Positions 36,137-44,378 of a stretch of DNA of 64,000 nt are shown piece after piece. Below the pieces are notes generated by a model that was not told the origin of the DNA, ran no database searches, and worked only from the letters and a program-made list of their open reading frames with translations. The position numbers and the translations under genes are program-made. Position 1 is the stretch's first letter, and each line of letters starts with the position of its first letter. This DNA comes from Rhizobium sp. TH135. GTDB lineage: Bacteria; Pseudomonadota; Alphaproteobacteria; Rhizobiales; Rhizobiaceae. Where the stretch lies: NCBI RefSeq assembly GCF_002855515.1, contig NZ_PKRP01000001.1, positions 434,001-498,000 on the forward strand, in the 5' to 3' direction.

Positions 36137-36221
36137 CAAGGGTGGGATATTGGCTGCTTCATGAATACATCGGGATCGGTCTTTGGGTCCGCCTGATCCC
36201 GGCGCAGCCGGAAGGGTGGTA

Positions 36222-36398
36222 TCAGTGGCGTGTGGAAGCCCTCAGGCGTTCCATTTCATCCTTGAGGCGCAGTTTCAGGCGCTTCAGCTCGGCAATGTGC
36301 CGGTCATCAACGGAGGGAGATGCAAGTGCGTCATGGAGTTTGTCCTCCAGGGCTCCGTGCTTCTTCTGCAGCGATTCAAGATGAGCCTGTATGGTCAT
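36222..36398 (-). CDS. DUF465/YdcH-family small helical protein, copy A
   Basis: 58 aa from ATG 36398 (MTIQAHLESLQKKHGALEDKLHDALASPS). Two helices make an antiparallel hairpin; the C-terminal RHIAELKRLKLRLKDEMERL is the DUF465 signature (compare KRRKLxLKDEI). SlyX/YdcH-like proteins are abundant, small and of unknown function. A second member lies 233 bp away in the opposite direction, so the pair is divergent. Confidence 0.87.
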   Translation of the reverse strand: MTIQAHLESLQKKHGALEDKLHDALASPSVDDRHIAELKRLKLRLKDEMERLRASTRH

Positions 36399-36631
36399 TT
36401 GATGCGTCCTTCCTTCTCGCCTACCTCCAACCCTCATCCGCTGGAGTTTCAGGCTTTGCGAAGATAATGTGACACGAGAAATGCGGTTTGTCGAAGGCGA
36501 ACTGGGCAAAAACGACCATCAAAAACCAAGACAGGGATAACTTCCCGTTACCGGTATTTGATGATAGGAGCTTGCGCGAATCTTCCGGGCATCCTTAAAG
36601 GATGGGCAAAACGGCGATATGGGGAATAAGC

Positions 36632-36835
36632 ATGGCCGATCAGGAACAGGCTGACGTCAGGCTCTCGTTGGCGCGGCTCCGCCAGGAGCATGAAGACTAC
36701 GATGCCGCGATCAACGCCATGATCACCGTCGGCTGCGACGCCCTGCGAATTCAGCGCATGAAGAAGAAGAAACTGTCCATCAAGGACAAGATCACGGCGC
36801 TTGAAGACCAGATAATCCCCGACATCATTGCGTGA
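36632..36835 (+). CDS. DUF465/YdcH-family small helical protein, copy B
   Basis: 67 aa from ATG 36632 ([22 protein letters not shown]), preceded by GGGGAA; an in-frame ATG at 36602 is less supported. It ends with [22 protein letters not shown], the conserved KKKKLxxKDxIxxLE of DUF465. It stands 16 nt upstream of purE on the same strand, so it may be the first gene of a purEK transcript. Confidence 0.87.
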   Translation: MADQEQADVRLSLARLRQEHEDYDAAINAMITVGCDALRIQRMKKKKLSIKDKITALEDQIIPDIIA

Positions 36836-36851
36836 CACAGAAGGATCCGAG

Positions 36852-37352
36852 ATGACCGCTGAGTGCCCGCCCGTCGCCATCATCATGGGAAGCCAGTCAG
36901 ACTGGGAGACCATGAAGAACGCCGCAGACACGCTCGACGCACTCGGCGTCTCCTATGAAGCCCGGATCGTTTCGGCACATCGCACGCCCGACCGCATGTA
37001 TGCTTTCGCCAAGGGAGCCCGCGACGAGGGCTTCAAAGTGGTGATCGCAGGGGCCGGCGGCGCAGCGCATCTGCCCGGCATGGTCGCGTCTCTGACCACC
37101 CTTCCCGTCTTTGGCGTCCCCGTTCAGTCGAAATCGATGTCCGGCCTCGACAGTCTCTACTCTATCGTCCAGATGCCGGCTGGCATTCCCGTCGGCACAT
37201 TGGCCATCGGCCGCGCAGGCGCCGTCAATGCCGCCCTGCTCGCCGCCCGTGTTCTGGCCGTCTACGACGACGAACTCGCTGACCGCCTCGACGAATGGGT
37301 CGAGCGCCAGACGGCATCCGTCGCCGAATATCCCGTGGACGAGGCCCCATGA
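36852..37352 (+). CDS. purE: N5-carboxyaminoimidazole ribonucleotide mutase PurE
   Basis: 166 aa, class I. Moves the carboxyl group of N5-CAIR to give CAIR in purine synthesis. Motifs: [12 protein letters not shown] at the N-terminus, the catalytic histidine in SAHRTPDRM, and [15 protein letters not shown] 36852 follows GGATCCGAG. Its stop overlaps the purK start as ATGA, the usual translational coupling of these two genes. Confidence 0.96.
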   Translation: MTAECPPVAIIMGSQSDWETMKNAADTLDALGVSYEARIVSAHRTPDRMYAFAKGARDEGFKVVIAGAGGAAHLPGMVASLTTLPVFGVPVQSKSMSGLDSLYSIVQMPAGIPVGTLAIGRAGAVNAALLAARVLAVYDDELADRLDEWVERQTASVAEYPVDEAP

Positions 37353-38413
37353 CCATCCGCACCATCGGCATCATCGGTGGCGGCCAGCTCGGCCGCATGC
37401 TGGCCATGTCTGCCGCCCGTCTGAACTTCCGCACGGTTATCCTCGAGCCTCAGGCCGACAGCCCGGCCGCGCAGGTGGCGAACCAGCAGATCACCGCTGC
37501 CTATGACGATCCGGCAGCACTCGCCGAGCTCGCCCGCCTTTGCGACGTCGTCACTTACGAATTCGAAAACGTGCCGGTAACCGCAGCCGAGACGCTTGCC
37601 GCAAGCGTGCCCGTCTATCCGCCACCGAAGGCGCTTGAGGTTGCTCAGGACCGCGTGACGGAAAAGCGCTTCCTCAACGCGTCGGGCATCGAGACGGCCC
37701 GTTTCCACGCCGTGGACAGCCAGGCCGACCTTGAGGCAGCGCTCGCCGACTTCGGCGGTGAAGGTGTCTTGAAGACCCGCCGCCTCGGTTACGACGGCAA
37801 GGGCCAGAAGGTCTACCGCAAGGGTGAAGCCGCCGACGGCGGTTATGAAGTGCTGGGCGCCGTCCCGCTGATTCTTGAAAGCTTCGTGCCCTTCATCCGC
37901 GAGATCTCGATCATCGCCGCCCGGGGCACCGATGGCGAAGTCCGCTGCTACGACCCGACCGAGAACGTTCATCGGGGCGGCATCCTGCACACCTCGACCC
38001 AGCCCGCAGCCATCACGCCTGAGACGGCCAAGGCTGCCCGCGAGGCTGCGACCAAGCTTCTCGAGGGCCTCGGCTATGTCGGCGTGGTCGGCATGGAGTT
38101 CTTCGTGCTGGAGGACGGGAGCCTGATCGCCAACGAGATCGCGCCGCGCGTTCACAATTCCGGCCACTGGACGGAGGCCGCCTGCATCGTCTCGCAGTTC
38201 GAGCAGCACATCCGCGCGGTCGCCTCTCTGCCGCTCGGCGACACTGTCCGCCACTCCGATTGCGTGATGACGAATCTGATCGGCGACGATATCGATTCTG
38301 TCCCGGCCTGGCTCTCAAAGCCCAACGTGCTTGTTCATCTCTATGGCAAGACGGAAGCCAGACCCGGCCGCAAGATGGGCCATGTCACCGAAATCCTGCC
38401 GTTTCGCGACTGA
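37349..38413 (+). CDS. purK: 5-(carboxyamino)imidazole ribonucleotide synthase PurK
   Basis: 354 aa ATP-grasp enzyme that makes N5-CAIR from AIR, bicarbonate and ATP, feeding PurE. It opens [19 protein letters not shown]; the ATP-grasp core includes [18 protein letters not shown]-like [11 protein letters not shown] and the metal-binding [32 protein letters not shown]. It starts inside the purE stop codon. The following region has a new promoter for rpmJ. Confidence 0.96.
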   Translation: MTIRTIGIIGGGQLGRMLAMSAARLNFRTVILEPQADSPAAQVANQQITAAYDDPAALAELARLCDVVTYEFENVPVTAAETLAASVPVYPPPKALEVAQDRVTEKRFLNASGIETARFHAVDSQADLEAALADFGGEGVLKTRRLGYDGKGQKVYRKGEAADGGYEVLGAVPLILESFVPFIREISIIAARGTDGEVRCYDPTENVHRGGILHTSTQPAAITPETAKAAREAATKLLEGLGYVGVVGMEFFVLEDGSLIANEIAPRVHNSGHWTEAACIVSQFEQHIRAVASLPLGDTVRHSDCVMTNLIGDDIDSVPAWLSKPNVLVHLYGKTEARPGRKMGHVTEILPFRD

Positions 38414-38462
38414 TTTTCCCGGTTTTTTAGCCTGATCTGTCCCGCATTTTCCGCCGGGCATG

Positions 38463-38491
38463 TTGACATCAAGGCCTCCCTCGGGCTAATT
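38463..38491 (+). promoter_or_regulatory. Sigma-70-type promoter upstream of rpmJ
   Basis: TTGACA at 38463-38468, a 17-nt spacer and CTAATT at 38486-38491. The -35 is a perfect consensus. It lies 100 nt before rpmJ, so the transcript has a long leader. Confidence 0.65.
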
Positions 38492-38509
38492 GCCGCCAAC
38501 TCTTCAAGG

Positions 38510-38531
38510 GCGCGCCCAGCGGCGCGCTTTT
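38510..38531 (+). terminator. Terminator-like hairpin in the rpmJ leader
   Basis: GCGCGCC (38510-38516), CAGC loop, GGCGCGC (38521-38527), then TTTT. It lies between the promoter at 38463 and the rpmJ start at 38592, so it either stops read-through from purK or acts as an attenuator of rpmJ. Confidence 0.6.
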
Positions 38532-38591
38532 GATTGTTTGAACACAGTGGGTGAATGACACATTCCCCGACAATCGTTGTGGACCAGAAAA

Positions 38592-38717
38592 ATGAAGATC
38601 AAGAACTCGCTGAAAGCGCTTAAGGCCCGTCATCGCGACAACCGTCTGGTTCGCCGCAAGGGCCGCATCTACATCATCAACAAGCAGAACCCGCGCTTCA
38701 AGGCTCGCCAGGGCTGA
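38592..38717 (+). CDS. rpmJ: 50S ribosomal protein L36, zinc-ligand-free type B
   Basis: 41 aa: [20 protein letters not shown], then [20 protein letters not shown] and a final G. This is the longer type B (YkgO-like) L36. It has none of the C-x-x-C...C-H zinc ligands of the 38-residue type A. Rhizobia commonly carry only this type. It has its own consensus promoter and a hairpin in its leader. Confidence 0.96.
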   Translation: MKIKNSLKALKARHRDNRLVRRKGRIYIINKQNPRFKARQG

Positions 38718-38830
38718 TGCCCCGGGATCTCAGGATCCCATGAGCCGGACGGACTGCCCGCTTCATCTGCAGCGTGTTGATATCGGAAATTTGAGTTTGA
38801 AAGACGGCGCTGAGGGACTACCTTCCCTGT

Positions 38831-39466
38831 ATGCGCCGTTTTTCTTTGCGACTCGCCCTCAGCCACCTGCTCGTTCCCGCCCTGCTGACCGCAGGTACCG
38901 TCTCCGCGCAGGCACCCGAAGAACAGGGCGGCGCGCAAGCGACCCAGGCCCCTGTCGAACAGATCCCGCTGAAGCCGCCGGCCAAGCCCAAGACTGTCGA
39001 TGACCTGCTGGCCGAGCTAAAACGGGAGCGCAATCCCCAGGCCGCACGCCAGATCGCCAATTCCACGATGGCGACCTGGAGCGAATCGTCGAGCCCGACG
39101 ATCAATCTGCTCATGCAATGGTCTGCCAAAGCCGCCGGCGAAAAGCGCAATGCTGCGGCCCTCGACTTCATCGATCAGGCCATCATACTCAAACCCGATT
39201 TTGTCGGCGCCTGGAACCAGCGCGCGACGCTTCACTTCACCATGGGCAATTACCAGAAGTCCGTCTCGGACATCGAGAAAGTCCTGGAACTCGAGCCTCG
39301 CCATTTCGGCGCAATTGCCGGCCTTGCGGGCATCCTCACGGAGCGCGGCAGCAAGGATGCGGCACTGAAGGCCTGGGAACGCTACCTGGACATCTTCCCC
39401 GCCGACCGTGAGGCCCAGGAGATCGTCTCGAAGCTCTCCGAAGAGCTGGCCGGCCAGCGGACGTAA
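38831..39466 (+). CDS. Secreted TPR-repeat protein
   Basis: 211 aa. Signal peptide RLALSHLLVPALLTAGTVSAQ, then a Pro/Gln-rich linker and three helix-pair repeats: AALDFIDQAIILKPDFVGAW, ATLHFTMGNYQKSVSDIEKV and AALKAWERYLDIFPADREAQ. These match tetratricopeptide repeats, so a periplasmic protein-binding role is likely. Partner unknown. It starts 113 nt after rpmJ and 78 nt before a hydrolase gene on the same strand. Confidence 0.85.
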   Translation: MRRFSLRLALSHLLVPALLTAGTVSAQAPEEQGGAQATQAPVEQIPLKPPAKPKTVDDLLAELKRERNPQAARQIANSTMATWSESSSPTINLLMQWSAKAAGEKRNAAALDFIDQAIILKPDFVGAWNQRATLHFTMGNYQKSVSDIEKVLELEPRHFGAIAGLAGILTERGSKDAALKAWERYLDIFPADREAQEIVSKLSEELAGQRT

Positions 39467-39544
39467 GGCAGCATCGACCTCACTTGACGAACGGCCCTGC
39501 AGCACGATCTTGTTGCCATATCGTCCAGCTCGGAAGCTTCGCTC

Positions 39545-40612
39545 TTGCTCCTCCCCCGTATCGGTCTCGCCTTGCTCGTCATCCTCCTCATCCTCATCGC
39601 CGTGCTCGCGGCCCTTGCCATCGCCACACAACTCCGCGCGCGCGCCATCGAGACCGAGACGCCGAATGTCGGCGAGCTGACAGATGTCGGCGGCTTCAGC
39701 CTGAACGCCCTCCACGTGCCAGCAGGCCCCGACGCAGACCTGCCACCCATCATCTTCATCCACGGCGCCTCCGGGAACCTCAGAGACCAGGCAGGCGCCT
39801 TCCTGGAGCCTCTGCGAGGTCGTGCCGAGCTTCTCTTCGTCGACAGGCCCGGGCACGGCTATTCCGAGCGCGGCGGGCCGGAGAACGACACGCCGGACGG
39901 CCAGGCGAACGCGATTGCGCGCCTGATGGAAAAGAAGGGCATCGAACGCGCGATCGTCGTCGGCCACTCCTTCGGCGGCGCGATCACAGCAAGCTTCGGT
40001 GTGCTGCATCCGGACAAGGTCGAAGGCCTAGTCTTCCTCGCCGCAGCCACCCATCCTTGGCCGGGCGGCGTCGATTGGTATTACCATCTCGCTTCCGCGC
40101 CGGTCATCGGCCCGATCTTCTGCCATACGCTCGCTTTGCATGCGGGCATGATGCGCATCGGGCCGGCGACGGATCATGTCTTCGCACCGAATCCACGTCC
40201 CGACACCTATCTCGAAGACACAGGCCCGGCCCTCGTCCTGCGCCCCTCGACCTTCCGCTCCAATGCAAAGGATGTCGCCGGCCTGCATGCCTATGTGAGC
40301 ACCTTCGCCCCCCGCTACCGCGAGATCGCCAAGCCGACGGTGGTCATCACCGGCGACGCAGACGAAATCGTGCTGGAGGAAATCCATTCGAAGGGCCTCG
40401 CTCGCGACATCGCAGGCTCCGAACTGGTCTGGATCGAAGGTCTTGGCCACAAGCCGGATTACATCGTGACGGATATCGTTATCGCTGCCCTGGAGAAGAT
40501 CGCCGGCCAAACACGCGATCTGCAGGCCATGGCGCGCGCGGTGGAGCCGCGGCTCGCTGCGACACGCGTGGAACCGACAGGAACCTCCCCTTCCCTTCAG
40601 GCTGGACAGTAA
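39545..40612 (+). CDS. Membrane-anchored alpha/beta hydrolase
   Basis: 355 aa from a TTG start with no strong ribosome site, so the exact start is uncertain. One N-terminal membrane helix (about 6-29) anchors a periplasmic or cytoplasmic-face alpha/beta hydrolase domain. The oxyanion segment FIHGASGNLRD and the nucleophile elbow GHSFGGA (Ser142) are intact, with likely acid in TGDADEIV and base in GLGHKPDY. Lipase or esterase-like; substrate unknown. Confidence 0.88.
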   Translation: MLLPRIGLALLVILLILIAVLAALAIATQLRARAIETETPNVGELTDVGGFSLNALHVPAGPDADLPPIIFIHGASGNLRDQAGAFLEPLRGRAELLFVDRPGHGYSERGGPENDTPDGQANAIARLMEKKGIERAIVVGHSFGGAITASFGVLHPDKVEGLVFLAAATHPWPGGVDWYYHLASAPVIGPIFCHTLALHAGMMRIGPATDHVFAPNPRPDTYLEDTGPALVLRPSTFRSNAKDVAGLHAYVSTFAPRYREIAKPTVVITGDADEIVLEEIHSKGLARDIAGSELVWIEGLGHKPDYIVTDIVIAALEKIAGQTRDLQAMARAVEPRLAATRVEPTGTSPSLQAGQ

Positions 40613-40622
40613 CCGCCACGAA

Positions 40623-40648
40623 AAAAGCCGCCCGAGGGCGGCTTTTCC
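40623..40648. terminator. Bidirectional terminator between the hydrolase and pyk
   Basis: AAAAGCCGCCC (40623-40633) and GGGCGGCTTTT (40636-40646) form an 11-bp stem with A/T ends on both sides, serving the two convergent genes. Confidence 0.85.
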
Positions 40649-40670
40649 AATTCTAATATTCAGAGTGGGA

Positions 40671-42110
40671 TCAGATCCCCGTCTGACCATCCGAGCCGAT
40701 ATAGGCAATGCGCAGCATGTTCGTTGAGCCAGGCGTGCCGAGCGGCACACCGGCGGAGATGATGATCCGATCGCCAGGCTTGCCGAAGCCCTCGTCCACG
40801 ACGATCCGGCAAGCACCATTGACCATCTCGTCGAGATCGGTCGGCTCCGAAGACACGACGCAATGCAGGCCCCAGACCACCGAGAGGCGACGCGCGGTCT
40901 GGATGACCGGCGACAGCGCAATGATCGGCACTTCCGGACGCTCGCGCGAGGCGCGCAGACCGGTATTGCCCGAAGACGTGTAACAGACGATCGCCTGCAG
41001 GCGCAGTGTTTCGGCTATCTGACGGGCAGCCAGCGAAATGGCATCTGCACCGGTCGCTTCCGGCTGGGCGCGCTGGGCGTAGATGATGCCCGGATAGTGC
41101 GGCTCGCGCTCGACCGTGTGGGCGATGGACGCCATGGTCGCAACGGCTTCGACCGGATACTGGCCGGAAGCCGACTCTGCAGACAGCATGATGGCGTCGG
41201 CGCCTTCGAAGACGGCGGTCGCGACGTCGGAGACTTCTGCACGCGTCGGCACAGGTGCCGTGATCATCGATTCCAGCATCTGGGTCGCGACGACAACAGG
41301 CTTGCCTTCGCGGCGGCAGGCGCGGATCAGCTGCTTCTGGATGCCGGGCACGCGCTCGAGCGGCATTTCAACGCCAAGGTCGCCACGGGCAACCATCAGG
41401 GCGTCGGACAGTGCGATGATCTCGTCGATGCGCTCGATGGCCTGCGGCTTTTCGATCTTCGACATCAGGCCCACGCGGCCCTTGGCGATCTTGCGGACTT
41501 CCGCCAGATCTTCCGGACGCTGGATGAAGGACAGCGCCACCCAGTCGACGTCATTGGTCGCGAGCACGGCGTCGAGGTCGGCGCGGTCCTTGTCGGTCAG
41601 AACGCCGGTGGCAAGGATGGTGTCGGGAAGGCTCACGCCCTTGCGGTCGGAGATCTTGGTGCCGGAGACGACTTCGGTCACGATCGTCTTGCCATCGCAT
41701 TTGACGGCCTTCAGGTGGAGCTTGCCGTCATCGATCAGCAGGCGGTCACCCGGCTTCACCGATTCGAGAATTTCCGGATGCGGCAGGTAGACGCGGGTCG
41801 CATCCCCGGGCGCTTCGTTGCTGTCGAGGGTAAAGGTCTGGCCGGCCTTCAGCTCGACGGTGGTTTCGGCAAACTTGCCCACACGCAGCTTCGGTCCCTG
41901 CAGGTCGGCGAGGATGCCAATCGGGCGCCCACAAGCTGCCTCGACACTGCGAATGCGCTGGATGAGCGTCCGCAGCATCTCATGGCTCGAATGGCTCATA
42001 TTGATGCGGAAAAGATCAGCCCCGGCTTCGTGGAGCTTCCGGATCATCGCTTCGTCGGAAGATGCGGGACCAAGCGTGGCGAGGATCTTTACTTTGCGGT
42101 TTCGCTTCAT
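40671..42110 (-). CDS. pyk: Pyruvate kinase
   Basis: 479 aa from ATG 42110, where the family's opening RNRKVKILATLGPASS begins. Converts phosphoenolpyruvate and ADP to pyruvate and ATP. Motifs: FRINMSHSS, DLQGPKLRVG, the catalytic block GLMSKIEKPQAIERIDEII, the metal-binding ALMVARGDLGVEMPLERV, and the substrate motif MITAPVPTRAEVSDVATAVFEGADAIMLSAES (split). The start overlaps the stop of the DUF1036 gene by one base (TGATG), so the pair is translationally coupled. Confidence 0.96.
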   Translation of the reverse strand: MKRNRKVKILATLGPASSDEAMIRKLHEAGADLFRINMSHSSHEMLRTLIQRIRSVEAACGRPIGILADLQGPKLRVGKFAETTVELKAGQTFTLDSNEAPGDATRVYLPHPEILESVKPGDRLLIDDGKLHLKAVKCDGKTIVTEVVSGTKISDRKGVSLPDTILATGVLTDKDRADLDAVLATNDVDWVALSFIQRPEDLAEVRKIAKGRVGLMSKIEKPQAIERIDEIIALSDALMVARGDLGVEMPLERVPGIQKQLIRACRREGKPVVVATQMLESMITAPVPTRAEVSDVATAVFEGADAIMLSAESASGQYPVEAVATMASIAHTVEREPHYPGIIYAQRAQPEATGADAISLAARQIAETLRLQAIVCYTSSGNTGLRASRERPEVPIIALSPVIQTARRLSVVWGLHCVVSSEPTDLDEMVNGACRIVVDEGFGKPGDRIIISAGVPLGTPGSTNMLRIAYIGSDGQTGI

Positions 42111-42616
42111 CAGTTCTGGCTTTCCTGGGTGCCCGACGTATCGGACAGCTGGACCATCCAGCTCCCCTGCCTGCCGGTGTCGTATTCCTTGAATCCCATC
42201 TGCTGATAACCGCGTGCGAAGCAGTCCTTCACGCCAACGATCTTGAACTCGTTTTCGGCGACACACATGTTGATGTCACCAGTCCAGCGACCACCGCGGG
42301 CGGCATCCTCAGCATAGAGATAATAGTAACGCGATTGGAGTTCGCCCTCGATCAGTGTGGCGCAGGTGCCGGCCGGAACCTGCCACCAGCCTTCCGTAAT
42401 CCAGCCCTCTTCCGCCCGGTAGCCGACGGCGACGCCGACAAGGTTCGGTGTGCCGTTGCAGACACGGAACTCGGCATGGGCGGCATCGGCTGCCAGCAGT
42501 GGCGAAAACAGCGCACCCGCGATCAGGAGGGGCTTCAGAAAACGCGCCTTGGCACGGTCAAAAGTCTGTCTGATCGAGTGATGCACGATTGCCGCCGGAA
42601 CTCCAAAAATGCGCAT
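42110..42616 (-). CDS. DUF1036 secreted protein
   Basis: 168 aa. A signal peptide (AGALFSPLLAADAAHA, cleavage about residue 48 after an unusually long basic N-region) precedes the DUF1036 domain: FRVCNGTPNLVGVAVGYRAEEGWITEGWWQVPAGTC, split over the first half. Conserved cysteines in VCNGT, GTCATL, NMCVAE and KDCFARG could form two disulfides. Function unknown. Upstream and overlapping with pyk, an arrangement conserved in rhizobia. Confidence 0.87.
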   Translation of the reverse strand: MRIFGVPAAIVHHSIRQTFDRAKARFLKPLLIAGALFSPLLAADAAHAEFRVCNGTPNLVGVAVGYRAEEGWITEGWWQVPAGTCATLIEGELQSRYYYLYAEDAARGGRWTGDINMCVAENEFKIVGVKDCFARGYQQMGFKEYDTGRQGSWMVQLSDTSGTQESQN

Positions 42617-42801
42617 GGGATGCCTTCTTGCGATGCTGACCAGAGAATGTCAACGCAACTCTAATCGATTATATTTTCTGTCTTTGGTCAGTACTGGAAC
42701 CTATATGTCCGATCTTGGCACAAACGTGACAGCCATGAAAGCTTGCGCTCCCCCATTCCCCATGCGATCAAGCGGGTGTAGCAGACGATGGCTTCAAACT
42801 G

Positions 42802-43611
42802 ATGAATGTTTCCCCCGTTTTTGAGATTTTAGAAGGCCGCCTCGATGCCGGCCTCGTGCTTCTCGCCGACCACGCCACCAACATTGTTCCCGAGCCCTAT
42901 GGCCGCCTCGGCCTGCCGGACAACGCTTTTGGCCGTCACATCGCCTATGACATCGGCATCGAGCCGCTCACCCGGCAGCTTGCGGCACGCCTCGGTGTGC
43001 CGGCGGTTATGTCGCGCTTCTCCCGCCTGCTGATCGATCCGAATCGCGGCGAGGATGACCCGACCATCATCATGCGCATTTCGGATGGCGCCATCATTCC
43101 CGGCAACCATCCGATCACGCCGGAGGAATGGCAGCACCGCATCGCGACCTACCACCGCCCTTATCACCAGGCCGTCTCCGAGGTGATCGCCAGCGTCGCC
43201 GAAGCTTCGGGCAAGGCACCGCTGGTGCTGTCGCTGCATTCCTACACGCCGGCCTGGAAAGGCGTGCCGCGGCCCTGGCACGCAGCCGTTCTCTGGGATA
43301 CCGACGAGCGGGCGGTGCGCCCACTGATCGATGGCCTTGAAGCATCGGGAGACATACTCGTCGGCGACAACGAACCCTATGATGGCGCCTTGAAGGGCGA
43401 CACCATGTATCGGCACTGCATGATAACAGGCATCCCGCATGCGCTGCTGGAGGTCCGGCAGGATCTGATCGCCGACGAGGCAGACGTCACCGCCTGGGCT
43501 GATCGCCTCGCACCAATCTTCGAGCGCCTCAATGCCGACCCGAAGCTGCACGAGTATCAAGTCCATGCATCGCGCACCGGCCCTTACCCTATCCAGCCAA
43601 TCGCGCCCTGA
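42802..43611 (+). CDS. N-formylglutamate amidohydrolase-family protein
   Basis: 269 aa, PF05013 type. Conserved metal and catalytic segments: LLADHATNIVP, FSRLLIDPNRGEDDPTI, LVLSLHSYTPAW and HALLEVRQDLIAD. HutG-type enzymes release glutamate from N-formylglutamate at the end of histidine degradation. No hut genes are nearby and the DUF1244-gapR genes follow, so the native substrate could differ. Divergent from DUF1036; ends 11 nt before the DUF1244 gene. Confidence 0.87.
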   Translation: MNVSPVFEILEGRLDAGLVLLADHATNIVPEPYGRLGLPDNAFGRHIAYDIGIEPLTRQLAARLGVPAVMSRFSRLLIDPNRGEDDPTIIMRISDGAIIPGNHPITPEEWQHRIATYHRPYHQAVSEVIASVAEASGKAPLVLSLHSYTPAWKGVPRPWHAAVLWDTDERAVRPLIDGLEASGDILVGDNEPYDGALKGDTMYRHCMITGIPHALLEVRQDLIADEADVTAWADRLAPIFERLNADPKLHEYQVHASRTGPYPIQPIAP

Positions 43612-43622
43612 AGGAGGACTGC

Positions 43623-43928
43623 ATGACGCTCCCCACCAAGGACCAACAAACCGAACTCGAAGCGGCCGCCTTCCGTAGGCTCGTTTCCCATCTGCGCAAT
43701 CGACCCGAAGTCCAGAACATCGACCTGATGAACCTCGCCGGCTTTTGCCGAAACTGCCTGTCGAACTGGTATCTGGACGCCGCGAAGGAAACCGGGCTCG
43801 ACCTCACCAAGGACGAGAGCCGCGAGATCGTCTACGGCATGCCCTATGAAGAGTGGAAGGCACTGCACCAGCGCGAGGCAAGCACCGACCAACAGCAGGC
43901 GTTCGAGAAGAACCGCCCGAAGGAATGA
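43623..43928 (+). CDS. DUF1244 protein
   Basis: 101 aa with AAGGAGG just upstream of the ATG. The core FRRLVSHLRNRPEVQNIDLMNLAGFCRNCLSNW is split here over residues 18-49 and carries two close cysteines (FCRNC). A conserved YGMPYEEWKALHQ follows. This small helical family is of unknown function, although its conservation among alpha- and gammaproteobacteria is strong. It is tightly linked to the amidohydrolase (11 nt) and precedes gapR. Confidence 0.9.
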   Translation: MTLPTKDQQTELEAAAFRRLVSHLRNRPEVQNIDLMNLAGFCRNCLSNWYLDAAKETGLDLTKDESREIVYGMPYEEWKALHQREASTDQQQAFEKNRPKE

Positions 43929-43982
43929 TCACGTCCCCGAGCTTTGGGGCTTGACGCGGACGCCGCTTCGCGGCACGTGATC
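43927..43982 (+). other. Predicted three-way-junction RNA element between DUF1244 and gapR
   Basis: P1 GATCACGT/ACGTGATC (43927-43934 with 43975-43982) encloses P2 CCCC/GGGG (43935-43938 with 43946-43949) and P3 GCCGC/GCGGC (43962-43966 with 43970-43974). The helices abut exactly, with a 12-nt P2-P3 joint. There is no T-run, so it is not an ordinary terminator. It overlaps the DUF1244 stop and lies about 50 nt before the gapR start. Confidence 0.4.
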
Positions 43983-44034
43983 GCCACGAAAACCCACCTC
44001 AAGAATGCCATCCCTGCAATGAAGGAGATTGCCC

Positions 44035-44301
44035 ATGTCTGATGCCGCTCACGGCGTCGCCCGCGACCAGCTCCGTGCCTTTGTCGAACGCATCGAGCGC
44101 CTGGAAGAAGAAAAGAAGACCATCGCCGATGACATCAAGGACGTTTACGGCGAAGCCAAGTCGATGGGCTTCGACACCAAGATCCTGAAGAAGGTCATTG
44201 CGCTGCGCAAGAAGGACGACCAGGAGCGCATGGAAGAGGATCTGATCCTCGACACCTACTTGCACGCGCTCGGCATGATCGAGAGCCCGCCGGAAGGCTG
44301 A
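44035..44301 (+). CDS. gapR: GapR nucleoid-associated protein (DUF2312)
   Basis: 88 aa from ATG 44035, with AAGGAG at 44022-44027. DUF2312 is the family of Caulobacter GapR, an essential AT-rich DNA clamp that recognises overtwisted DNA and stimulates type II topoisomerases. Visible features: [21 protein letters not shown] (dimerisation coiled coil), [29 protein letters not shown] (DNA-contacting helices rich in lysine) and the C-terminal DTYLHALGM. The sequence is strongly typical. Followed by a clear terminator. Confidence 0.93.
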   Translation: MSDAAHGVARDQLRAFVERIERLEEEKKTIADDIKDVYGEAKSMGFDTKILKKVIALRKKDDQERMEEDLILDTYLHALGMIESPPEG

Positions 44302-44319
44302 GCGACATCTCGAAAGCCA

Positions 44320-44352
44320 ATAAAAAACCCGCCAATCCGGCGGGTTTTTTAT
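44320..44352. terminator. Bidirectional terminator between gapR and the DUF882 gene
   Basis: ATAAAAAACCCGCC / GGCGGGTTTTTTAT with a 5-nt loop. A's on one side and T's on the other make it functional in both directions. Confidence 0.87.
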
Positions 44353-44378
44353 TGTCTATCAACTGGCTGATTTGACGA

